Positions 1-7,306 of a stretch of DNA of 7,306 nucleotides are shown piece after piece. Position 1 is the stretch's first letter; the number at the start of each line of letters is the position of its first letter. The notes beneath the pieces were generated by a model, which was not told where the DNA came from, did not search any database, and saw only the letters and a program-made list of their open reading frames with translations. A program made the translations under genes and the position numbers. Source of the stretch: an uncultured bacterium. Lineage in GTDB: Bacteria > Actinomycetota > Coriobacteriia > Coriobacteriales > Coriobacteriaceae. The stretch covers positions 1 through 7,306 of the forward strand of contig CAJMOL010000072.1 in the NCBI GenBank assembly GCA_905215095.1. Direction: 5' to 3'.

Positions 1-932
1 CAGCCGAGCTCGTCCATGATGGCGTGGGCTCGTGCAAGGTCGAGCTGAGGCTCGAAGGCGATGGGCGCGTGCTGGACATGGGACTGAGCGTGGAAGATGG
101 CAAGCGTTCGTTTAGTCGCAACGGCAAGCGCTGCGCTGCGTCCGGTGTGCGCGGAGTACTGCCGAGCGTTCTGTTTTGCCCGGACCACCTGGATATGGTC
201 AAGCGGGGTGCCAGTGTGCGCCGCGCCGCACTTGACGACTTTGGCGTTCAGCTGAGCGCGCGCTATGCCGATCTGGCTAGTGCCTACGGGCGCTGCGTGA
301 CCCAGCGCAATGCCCTGCTCAAGGAGACCTGGTGCTGCCGCGAGATGCTCGGCGCCTGGAACGAATCTATTGCCCGCGCCGGTTCGGCCCTGCTCGTGCA
401 CCGTCTGGCTCTGCTCGACCGGCTGTCGGGCCATGTGCGTGACGCCTATGGCCGCGTGGCATCCGGCGAGCCCGCCGGCGTGTCCTATGTGTCCACGCTT
501 GGCGACCTGCCTCGCACCGAGGATCGCGACGAGCTCAGGGGCTGGGCGTATGAGCACATGCTCTCGGCGCTCGATGAGCGCGCCGACGAGGAGATCCGTC
601 GCGGCGTGACGCTCGTGGGTCCGCATCGCGACGAGATTGAGTTTTCCGTCGCGGGCCGATCGGCCCGTTCGTTTGCCAGCCAGGGCCAGCAGCGAACGCT
701 GGTGCTTGCCTGGAAGGTGGCAGAAGTGGCCGTGGCGCGCGATATCCTGGGCACCGCGCCGCTGCTGCTCTTGGACGACGTGATGAGCGAGCTCGACGCC
801 GGGCGCCGAGGCGCTTTTCTGCAGCTGATCGGTGATGATATCCAGACGGTCATAACCACCACCAATCTGGGGTATTTTACCGATGACCTGCTTGATCGAG
901 CCAAGGTGGTGAGCATGGGTGAGACGTGCTAA
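1..932 (+). CDS. recF: RecF, DNA replication/repair SMC-like ATPase (5'-truncated by window edge)
   Basis: RecF binds gapped DNA and works with RecO and RecR to place RecA at stalled forks and single-strand gaps. The reading frame is open from base 3, so 309 residues are visible. The family is usually about 360-370 residues, and the missing N-terminus would hold the Walker A loop. Visible hallmarks, numbered from base 3, are the FCPDHLDMVK...RR block near residue 58, QRNALLK near 101, VGPHRDE near 205, the ABC signature SQGQQRTLVLAW near 226, and Walker B with D-loop, LLLLDDVMSELDAGRR, near 255. The TTTNLGY block near 286 takes the usual switch/His-loop place. The GTG at 24 is internal, because homologous-looking sequence continues upstream of it. 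The stop at 930-932 lies inside the next gene, which implies translational coupling. All core motifs in the visible part are intact. Confidence 0.97.
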   Translation, partial: AELVHDGVGSCKVELRLEGDGRVLDMGLSVEDGKRSFSRNGKRCAASGVRGVLPSVLFCPDHLDMVKRGASVRRAALDDFGVQLSARYADLASAYGRCVTQRNALLKETWCCREMLGAWNESIARAGSALLVHRLALLDRLSGHVRDAYGRVASGEPAGVSYVSTLGDLPRTEDRDELRGWAYEHMLSALDERADEEIRRGVTLVGPHRDEIEFSVAGRSARSFASQGQQRTLVLAWKVAEVAVARDILGTAPLLLLDDVMSELDAGRRGAFLQLIGDDIQTVITTTNLGYFTDDLLDRAKVVSMGETC

Positions 933-1482
933 TTACGAGCGCGAGAACGGAATGGTCGCCTTCGGCGGCTTTTTGGATGCCGAGCGTCAGCGTATCCTGG
1001 CGGCCGCGACACCTGAGCGCCGCGCGCAGATGGAGGCTGCAGAGGAATCTCGCGCGGTCTATCGCGCGTGGAACGCGGTGTGCTCGGGCACGCGCGAGGG
1101 GCGGCATGTGACGGGCCTGCGCTACCTGCCCGAGTCCAATGAGCTGCTGGTATATCTCGATTCGCCCTCGTGGACGCAGGAAATGACGCTGTTGCGCGAG
1201 ATCATCCGCGCGCGCATGGAGCGCGCCGGTGCGCATGTGGATGGCCTGGTGTTCAAAACCACCGCGCCCGGTCACACGCCGCCCGCTGCCAAAGAGCGTC
1301 TGCGTCCTGCCGTGGCCGAGCGCCCGCCGGCTCCGCATGCTGACCTAAGTGAGGCCGAGCGCACCGAGATTGAGCGCCAAGTGGCGCCCATCGAAGACCA
1401 AAAACTGCGCGAGGCCCTCGAGAACGCCATGAGAGCCAGCGCCGAGTGGGCCAAGGGCGTGCAAAGCAAAAAAGAGCCTTAA
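919..1482 (+). CDS. dciA: DUF721 / DciA-type replication protein
   Basis: This is a 187-residue DUF721-family protein. The family includes DciA, which assists loading of the replicative helicase DnaB in bacteria without DnaC or DnaI. The conserved core spans about residues 45-112: W51 in the first helix (YRAWNAV), the strand pair GLRYLPESNELLVYLDS, W85 of PSWTQEM, and the helix LLREIIRARMERAG. A Pro/Ala-rich linker follows (about 116-142), then a charged helix (about 143-180) that I cannot assign. I chose the GTG at 919 because AAGGTGG at 903-909 is well spaced before it and because it overlaps the recF stop by 14 bases. ATG at 952 is a weaker alternative that would remove 11 residues. Position between recF and gyrB supports the assignment. 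The family call is firm; the helicase-loading role here is inferred. Confidence 0.88.
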   Translation: MRRANYERENGMVAFGGFLDAERQRILAAATPERRAQMEAAEESRAVYRAWNAVCSGTREGRHVTGLRYLPESNELLVYLDSPSWTQEMTLLREIIRARMERAGAHVDGLVFKTTAPGHTPPAAKERLRPAVAERPPAPHADLSEAERTEIERQVAPIEDQKLREALENAMRASAEWAKGVQSKKEP

Positions 1483-1508
1483 ATCGCATCTGGTGGCCTT
1501 GTAGAGCC

Positions 1509-1535
1509 AAATACCCTCGTTCCCGAGGGTATTTT

Positions 1536-1538
<3 letters not shown>
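1509..1538 (+). terminator. Rho-independent terminator of the recF-dciA unit
   Basis: A perfect 9-bp stem pairs 1511-1519 (ATACCCTCG) with 1524-1532 (CGAGGGTAT) around a 4-base loop, TTCC. Seven T residues follow at 1532-1538, and A residues at 1509-1511 can extend the pairing into the T run. It lies 26 bases after the DUF721 stop and about 50 bases before gyrB, so gyrase transcription should be largely separate from the upstream replication genes. Confidence 0.9.
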
Positions 1539-3618
<2,080 letters not shown>

Positions 3619-3620
3619 GA

Positions 3621-3626
3621 GGAGGT
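3621..3626 (+). promoter_or_regulatory. Ribosome binding site of gyrA (decides the extended start)
   Basis: GGAGGT lies within the 11-base gap between the gyrB stop and the GTG at 3630. Measured from GGAGG the gap is 4 bases, the same as at gyrB. Later in-frame ATGs (3660, 3684, 3891) have no comparable site at a normal distance, so the long acidic N-terminus of GyrA is most likely translated. Confidence 0.88.
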
Positions 3627-3629
3627 AAC

Positions 3630-6362
3630 GTGGCAGACGATATCAACAATAACGAGGGTATGGACGAGGCCAGCGACGCCGGCATGCCCGACGATCTGAA
3701 GCGCCTGCTCGCCCGCGCCGAGCAGGGCGAGGACGGCGATCCGGATGCCTATAACCCCGATGCCGATGATGATGAGGAAGAGGATGACGACGGTGAGCTC
3801 GAGGAGAGCTTTGGCGAAGTCGATCGTGGTGCCTCGGCCGGCGAGGATATAAACGGCGGCCAGCTCCAGATTTCAGAGTTCGGCCGCGAGATGAAGCAGT
3901 CGTTCATCGAGTACTCGATGTCGGTCATCACGGCGCGCGCCCTGCCGGACGTGCGCGACGGCTTAAAGCCGGTGCACCGCCGCATCCTGTATGCGATGAA
4001 CGAGAGCGGCATCTACCCCAACCGTCCGCACAAGAAGTCGGCCTGGACGGTCGGCGAAGTTATCGGTAAGTACCATCCGCACGGTGACTCCGCGGTCTAC
4101 GAGGCCATGGTCCGCCTGGCACAGTGGTTCTCCATGCGCACGCCGCTCATTGACGGTCACGGCAACTTCGGCAACATCGACGGCGACGGCGCCGCCGCCA
4201 TGCGTTACACCGAGAGCCGTCTGGCAAAGCCCGCCATGGAGCTCCTGCGCGACTTGCAGAAGGACACCGTCGACTGGCAGCCCAACTACGACGAGTCGCT
4301 CGCCGAGCCCCAGGCGCTGCCCGCGCGTTTCCCCAACCTGCTGGTCAACGGCAGCCAGGGCATCGCCGTCGGCATGGCCACCAACATCGCCCCGCACAAC
4401 CTCACCGAGGCGATCGAGGCCACGTGCTACCTGATCGACAACCCCGACGCCACCGTCGACGAGCTCATGCAGATCATGCCCGGTCCGGACTTCCCCACCG
4501 GTGCCATCATCATGGGCAGTGCCGGCATTAAGCAGAGCTACGAGACCGGCCGCGGCTCCATCACCGTGCGCGCCAAGGCCCATGTGGAGTCCACCAAGAC
4601 CGGCCGTAGCCGCCTGGTCTTTACTGAGATTCCCTACATGGTCAACAAGGGCACCCTGCAGGAGAAGATTGCCCAGCTCGTCAACGACAAGCGCATCGAG
4701 GGTATCTCGGATATGCGCGATGAGTCCAACCAGAAGGGTATCCGTCTGGTCATCGAACTTAAGAAGGGCGTCATCCCGCAGGTCGTACTCAACAACCTGT
4801 ACAAGTACACCTCGTTGCAGACGACCTTTGGTGCCAACAACCTGGCGCTTGTCAACGGCGTTCCAAAATGCCTGAGCCTGCGCGAGATGCTGCAGCACTA
4901 CATCGACCACCAGGTCGACGTCGTCACTCGCCGCACCCGCTTCGACCTTAAGAAGGCCCAGGCCCGCGCGCATATCCTTGAGGGCTACCTGATGGCCCTT
5001 GACCATATCGACGAGGTCATTAGCATTATCCGCTCCTCGCAGACCGACTCTGAGGCCAGCAGCCGCTTGATCGAGCGCTTTGGCTTTACGCCCGAGCAGA
5101 CCACGGCCATCCTCGAGATGAAGCTGCGCCGCCTGACCGGCCTGGAGCGCGACAAGATTCAGGAAGAGTTGGACGGCCTGCGCCGTGCCATCGCCTACTA
5201 CGAGGACCTGCTGGCGCACGAGGAGAAGATCCTAGGCGTCATCAAGGAGGAGATGGGCGAGATCTCCAAGAAGTTCGGCGATAAGCGCCGAACCGAGATC
5301 AGCCATGTCGAGAAGGACCTGGACGTCGAAGATCTGATTGCCGACGAGGACATGGTCGTGACCATCACCCACACCGGCTACGTTAAACGTATCCCGGTGG
5401 CTGCCTACCGTGCCCAGAAGCGCGGAGGCAAGGGCGTGTCGGGCGTCAACCTCAAAGAGGACGATGTTATCGACGAGATGTTCATCGCGTCCACGCACGA
5501 GTACGTGCTGTTCTTCTCGAGCAAGGGCAAGGTCTATCGCCTGAAGGTACACGAGCTGCCGGTTGGCACGCGCCAGGCGCGCGGCACCGCGATCGTCAAC
5601 CTGCTGCCTTTCGAGGAGGGCGAGAAGATCGCGAGCGTCATCAGCTGCCGCGAGTTCCCGGCCGACGAGTACCTGATGTTTGCCACTAAGAGCGGCATGG
5701 TCAAGAAGACCGTGATGAGCGCCTACGACCGCAGCCGCCGCGACGGCCTAATCGCCATCAACCTGAGGGACGACGACGCGCTGCTCACTGTACGTCGCGT
5801 GCGCGAGGGTGACAAGATCATCATGGCAACCACCGCGGGCAAGGCGATTATGTTCCCCGAGGACCAGGTGCGCGCCACCGGTCGCGATACCAGCGGCGTC
5901 CGTGGCATTAGCATGAAGGAAGGCGTGAGCGTTCTTGGTGTGGAGATTACCAACGGTAACGGCGACCTGTTCGTCATTACCGAGCGCGGCTACGGCAAGC
6001 GCACGCCGGTCTCGGATTACCCGGAGCAGAACCGCGGCGGTCAGGGTGTCTACACCATCCAGATGACCGAGCGCAAGGGTAACCTCGCAGCCATGAAGAC
6101 GGTGGGCCCGCAGCATGAGCTATTCATCGTGACGGAGGGCGCGACGGTCATTCGCGTCAAGACCGACGAGATCAGCCAAACCGGTCGCGCCACCCAGGGC
6201 GTCAAGATGATGACCGTCGACGATAACGACCGCATCTGCGCCGTAGCCCGCATGACGGCCGCCAAAGAGAAGCCCGAAGGCGAAGGTGCAGCCGACGTCG
6301 AAGAGGCCCCAGTCGACCTAGGCGACGGCAACGACATGCCAGAAGATCTCCTCGACGAGTAA
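3630..6362 (+). CDS. gyrA: DNA gyrase subunit A with acidic N-terminal extension
   Basis: GyrA cleaves and rejoins the DNA gate and wraps DNA. The conserved fold begins around residue 82; before it lies an extension of about 70-80 residues in which 13 of the 16 residues 44-59 are Asp or Glu. The breakage-reunion domain shows [15 protein letters not shown] (104-118), [10 protein letters not shown] (149-158) and catalytic Y193 in AAMRYTESR. At the quinolone-resistance positions it has S154 and E158, matching E. coli S83 and D87; Ser plus acid is the usual susceptible pattern. A long helical region (about 430-560) corresponds to the tower and coiled-coil gate. The C-terminal DNA-wrapping propeller starts near 570 with a GyrA box written QKRGGKG (596-602). 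Later blade motifs are [25 protein letters not shown] and GRATQGVKM. The protein ends in an acidic tail (about 880-910). At 910 residues it is longer than many GyrA proteins because of the extension. Confidence 0.99.
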   Translation: MADDINNNEGMDEASDAGMPDDLKRLLARAEQGEDGDPDAYNPDADDDEEEDDDGELEESFGEVDRGASAGEDINGGQLQISEFGREMKQSFIEYSMSVITARALPDVRDGLKPVHRRILYAMNESGIYPNRPHKKSAWTVGEVIGKYHPHGDSAVYEAMVRLAQWFSMRTPLIDGHGNFGNIDGDGAAAMRYTESRLAKPAMELLRDLQKDTVDWQPNYDESLAEPQALPARFPNLLVNGSQGIAVGMATNIAPHNLTEAIEATCYLIDNPDATVDELMQIMPGPDFPTGAIIMGSAGIKQSYETGRGSITVRAKAHVESTKTGRSRLVFTEIPYMVNKGTLQEKIAQLVNDKRIEGISDMRDESNQKGIRLVIELKKGVIPQVVLNNLYKYTSLQTTFGANNLALVNGVPKCLSLREMLQHYIDHQVDVVTRRTRFDLKKAQARAHILEGYLMALDHIDEVISIIRSSQTDSEASSRLIERFGFTPEQTTAILEMKLRRLTGLERDKIQEELDGLRRAIAYYEDLLAHEEKILGVIKEEMGEISKKFGDKRRTEISHVEKDLDVEDLIADEDMVVTITHTGYVKRIPVAAYRAQKRGGKGVSGVNLKEDDVIDEMFIASTHEYVLFFSSKGKVYRLKVHELPVGTRQARGTAIVNLLPFEEGEKIASVISCREFPADEYLMFATKSGMVKKTVMSAYDRSRRDGLIAINLRDDDALLTVRRVREGDKIIMATTAGKAIMFPEDQVRATGRDTSGVRGISMKEGVSVLGVEITNGNGDLFVITERGYGKRTPVSDYPEQNRGGQGVYTIQMTERKGNLAAMKTVGPQHELFIVTEGATVIRVKTDEISQTGRATQGVKMMTVDDNDRICAVARMTAAKEKPEGEGAADVEEAPVDLGDGNDMPEDLLDE

Positions 6363-6403
6363 GAGGCCCTAGCTGGTAGAAAATATCAGACCCCATATAT
6401 CGG

Positions 6404-6436
6404 CGGTCGGCGCACTGCGCGCCGACCGCTTTTTTG
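6404..6436 (+). terminator. Rho-independent terminator of the gyrBA operon
   Basis: A perfect 11-bp GC-rich stem pairs 6404-6414 with 6420-6430 (GCGGTCGGCGC with GCGCCGACCGC), with loop ACTGC and six T residues at 6431-6436. It starts 41 bases after the gyrA stop, so gyrB and gyrA form a closed two-gene unit. Confidence 0.95.
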
Positions 6437-6452
6437 AAAACCTTGGGACTCG

Positions 6453-6508
6453 TGTTCGCCCCGGTCGCACGGCGACTTCGCATGCCGCCGGGCAGCCGGG
6501 GCCGACAC
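6453..6508. repeat. Imperfect inverted repeat able to form a branched hairpin
   Basis: The arms 6453-6465 and 6496-6508 pair over 13 positions with one C-C mismatch (6458/6503) and one G-T wobble (6457/6504). The core is a perfect 7-bp GCCCCGG with CCGGGGC. Two small hairpins fit inside: TCGC with GCGA (6466-6469, 6473-6476) and TGCC with GGCA (6484-6487, 6491-6494), giving a possible three-way junction. There is no T run directly after it, so it is not a standard terminator. It sits between the gyrA terminator and the tRNA promoter. Function unknown; in GC-rich DNA part of this pairing could be chance. Confidence 0.5.
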
Positions 6509-6515
6509 CCCACCC

Positions 6516-6565
6516 AAAGTTTTTCAAAAAAGTTGTTGACGCGCGCGTAACGACTCGTCTAATAT
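6516..6565 (+). promoter_or_regulatory. Promoter of tRNA-Ile, with upstream A/T-rich block
   Basis: TTGACG (6536-6541, 5/6 to TTGACA) and TAATAT (6560-6565, 4/6 to TATAAT) are 18 bases apart. An A/T-rich block at 6516-6534, with a T5 run and an A6 run, lies directly upstream where an UP element would be. Transcription should begin about 7 bases after the -10, leaving under ten bases of leader before the mature tRNA. The spacer contains alternating CG, and the downstream discriminator begins CCC. Confidence 0.78.
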
Positions 6566-6579
6566 ATCCCTTGCGCGAT

Positions 6580-6656
6580 GGACCTGTAGCTCAGTTGGTT
6601 AGAGCGTCCGGCTGATAACCGGGAGGTCACAAGTTCGAATCTTGTCAGGTCCACCA
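6580..6656 (+). tRNA. tRNA-Ile (anticodon GAU)
   Basis: It folds as a complete cloverleaf. The acceptor stem GGACCTG (6580-6586) pairs fully with CAGGTCC (6646-6652). The D stem is GCTC with GAGC (6589-6592, 6602-6605). The anticodon stem is TCCGG with CCGGG, including one T-G wobble at its base. The anticodon GAT is at 6614-6616. The T stem ACAAG with CTTGT closes the standard TTCGAAT loop. The discriminator is A6653 and CCA is encoded at 6654-6656. It reads the major isoleucine codons AUC and AUU. It has its own promoter and terminator, so it is transcribed alone; no tRNA-Ala, its common partner, is present within the window. Confidence 0.98.
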
Positions 6657-6669
6657 TCAAAACGTTAAG

Positions 6670-6699
6670 AGCCCCGGGGCATTGCCTCGGGGCTTTTTT
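6670..6699 (+). terminator. Rho-independent terminator after tRNA-Ile
   Basis: The stem pairs 6670-6680 with 6684-6694 (AGCCCCGGGGC with GCCTCGGGGCT) and has one G-T wobble and a 3-base loop, ATT. Six T residues lie at 6694-6699. It begins 13 bases after the CCA end of the tRNA. Confidence 0.93.
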
Positions 6700-6700
6700 C

Positions 6701-6755
6701 TTATCGATAAAAGTAGTCAAAATAGCCCCGTCCCAAATTAACTACTTTGATTTTG
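6701..6755. repeat. Palindrome plus overlapping inverted repeat in the intergenic region
   Basis: TTATCGATAA at 6701-6710 is a perfect 10-bp palindrome. Its last base begins AAAGTAGT (6710-6717), which is inverted as ACTACTTT at 6741-6748 across a 23-base spacer. CAAAAT (6718-6723) is also inverted as ATTTTG (6750-6755). The two pairs interleave in the order a-b-a'-b' rather than nesting. The spacer contains AGCCCCG (6724-6730), a copy of the 5' arm of the tRNA terminator. The segment lies just upstream of the likely promoter of the DUF151 gene, so it could be an operator or a short dispersed repeat. Which of these it is cannot be told from one copy. Confidence 0.5.
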
Positions 6756-6782
6756 TGTGCTGGGCGAAAGATTGGGTAGTAT
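6753..6782 (+). promoter_or_regulatory. Possible promoter of the DUF151 gene
   Basis: TTGTGT (6753-6758) and TAGTAT (6777-6782) are 18 bases apart, a moderate sigma-70-type match. A promoter is required here because the tRNA terminator lies upstream. Initiation near 6789 would give a leader of about 50 bases. The -35 would overlap the right end of the inverted repeats. Confidence 0.35.
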
Positions 6783-6828
6783 AGCTATTCAATGCGGCGA
6801 CCCTGCCGTGTGTTAACCGCTACGTACC

Positions 6829-6833
6829 GGAGG
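6829..6833 (+). promoter_or_regulatory. Ribosome binding site of the DUF151 gene
   Basis: GGAGG lies 6 bases before the ATG at 6840 and supports that start over an in-frame ATG at 6792, which has no such site. Confidence 0.88.
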
Positions 6834-6839
6834 TGTTCC

Positions 6840-7306
6840 ATGGTTCGTGTCGACATAGAGACCATCGTCATGGCCGCCGGTCCCGTGCCATCGCTTATCG
6901 TGCTTCGCGAGCGCTGCAGCAAATCGGACTCGCCCGCGCCGCTGCGTTCCCTTTCCATTCAGACTGGTTCGTTTGAAGCCGCTGCCATCAGCCGTGGCAT
7001 CGATAGCGGCCGCGCCGAGCGCCCGATTACCCATGACCTGTTGCTCGATACTGTTGGCGCCCTGGGCGCCAAGCTCGAGCGCATCGAGATCGTTCGCGCC
7101 GAGCCGCCGGTGTTCTACGCGACGATCGTCGTACTGGCCGATGGTGACGAGCGCAAGATCGATGCCCGTCCCAGTGATGCCATTGCCCTTGCCGTGCGCA
7201 GCAATGCCCCCATGTTTGTGGAGGACGACATCATGAATCGCCTGGGCACCGTTTCTGCCCATGCCGAGGAAGTTGACGACGAGCAGGAGTTCGAGAAGTT
7301 CGACGA
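6840..7306 (+). CDS. Bifunctional nuclease (BFN, DUF151) family protein, 3'-truncated by window edge
   Basis: 155 codons are visible before the window ends, beginning MVRVDIETIVMAAG. The BFN/DUF151 domain fills about residues 1-135. The pattern SLSIQTGSFEAAAISRGI (37-54) matches the usual 'IWIG..EA.AIA' block. RPITHDLL (61-68) is followed by the helix LGAKLERIEI, the strand VFYATIVV (91-98), and the family signature DARPSDAIALAVR (108-120) with APMFVED after it. Family members have been reported with RNase and DNase activity; the biochemical role in bacteria is poorly settled, so 'nuclease' is a family name here. From about residue 142 the sequence becomes acidic (EEVDDEQEFE), a likely disordered tail continuing off the edge. 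The ATG at 6840 is chosen for its GGAGG site. The in-frame ATG at 6792 would add 16 residues and could only matter on a nearly leaderless transcript. The gene is separated from the tRNA by a terminator. Confidence 0.9.
   Translation, partial: MVRVDIETIVMAAGPVPSLIVLRERCSKSDSPAPLRSLSIQTGSFEAAAISRGIDSGRAERPITHDLLLDTVGALGAKLERIEIVRAEPPVFYATIVVLADGDERKIDARPSDAIALAVRSNAPMFVEDDIMNRLGTVSAHAEEVDDEQEFEKFD

Noticed and set aside
24..26. GTG as the true start of RecF
   Set aside because: The frame stays open to the window edge, and the protein would lack the Walker A region that the intact downstream ATPase motifs require. The gene is cut by the window, not short.
4089..4103. Quinolone-resistance substitution in GyrA
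   Set aside because: The key positions read Ser154 and Glu158. Ser is the susceptible residue, and Glu in place of Asp is usual in Gram-positive GyrA, so there is no sign of resistance.
3963..5219. Long open frame of 418 codons on the minus strand, antisense to gyrA
   Set aside because: It is low in complexity (rich in Val, Asp, Leu, Gly), has no recognisable family, and lies wholly within the certain gyrA gene; treated as a shadow frame.
6202..6513. Minus-strand frame running from the intergenic hairpin into the end of gyrA
   Set aside because: It is Arg- and Cys-rich, starts in the structured GC-rich spacer, passes through the gyrA terminator and has no family resemblance.
6580..6656. tRNA gene as an integration site for a mobile element
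   Set aside because: No integrase, no repeated tRNA 3' end and no phage- or plasmid-like genes follow; the next gene is a conserved chromosomal family. The rest of the flank is outside the window, so only the visible part can be excluded.

Overview
The window looks like the part of a high-GC Gram-positive chromosome that flanks the replication origin. It carries the 3' end of recF, a DUF721/DciA-type gene, gyrB, gyrA, a tRNA-Ile(GAU) gene and the start of a DUF151 'bifunctional nuclease' gene, all on the + strand. The order recF-DUF721-gyrB-gyrA is the usual one in Actinomycetota. The GC-rich but not extreme base composition, strong GGAGG ribosome binding sites, frequent GTG starts, short rho-independent terminators and an acidic N-terminal extension on GyrA make me favour a Coriobacteriia member, perhaps Collinsella-like. 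That placement is inference from memory, not a search.

Layout. 1-1482: end of a replication/repair operon. RecF lacks its N-terminus because the window begins inside it, and its last 14 bases overlap the DUF721 gene. A terminator at 1509-1538 closes this unit. 1588-6362: the gyrase operon, gyrB then gyrA, 11 bases apart, both with GTG starts behind consensus ribosome binding sites, closed by a strong terminator at 6404-6436. 6437-6579: a GC-rich stretch that can fold into a branched hairpin, then an A/T-rich block and a good sigma-70-type promoter. 6580-6656: tRNA-Ile(GAU) with encoded CCA, followed by its own terminator at 6670-6699. 6700-6839: an intergenic segment with a perfect 10-bp palindrome and an overlapping 8-bp inverted repeat, then a likely promoter and leader. 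6840 onward: the DUF151 gene, which runs off the right edge.

How the genes fit together. RecF loads recombination functions at gaps. DciA-type proteins help load the replicative helicase. GyrB and GyrA form the A2B2 enzyme that removes positive supercoils ahead of forks. Grouping them beside the origin is the classical arrangement. The hairpins split the region into four separately transcribed units: recF-dciA, gyrBA, tRNA-Ile and DUF151.

I do not see a hidden defence system, mobile element, CRISPR array or integration scar. The points that merit a second look are the acidic GyrA extension and the two structured intergenic segments flanking the tRNA.
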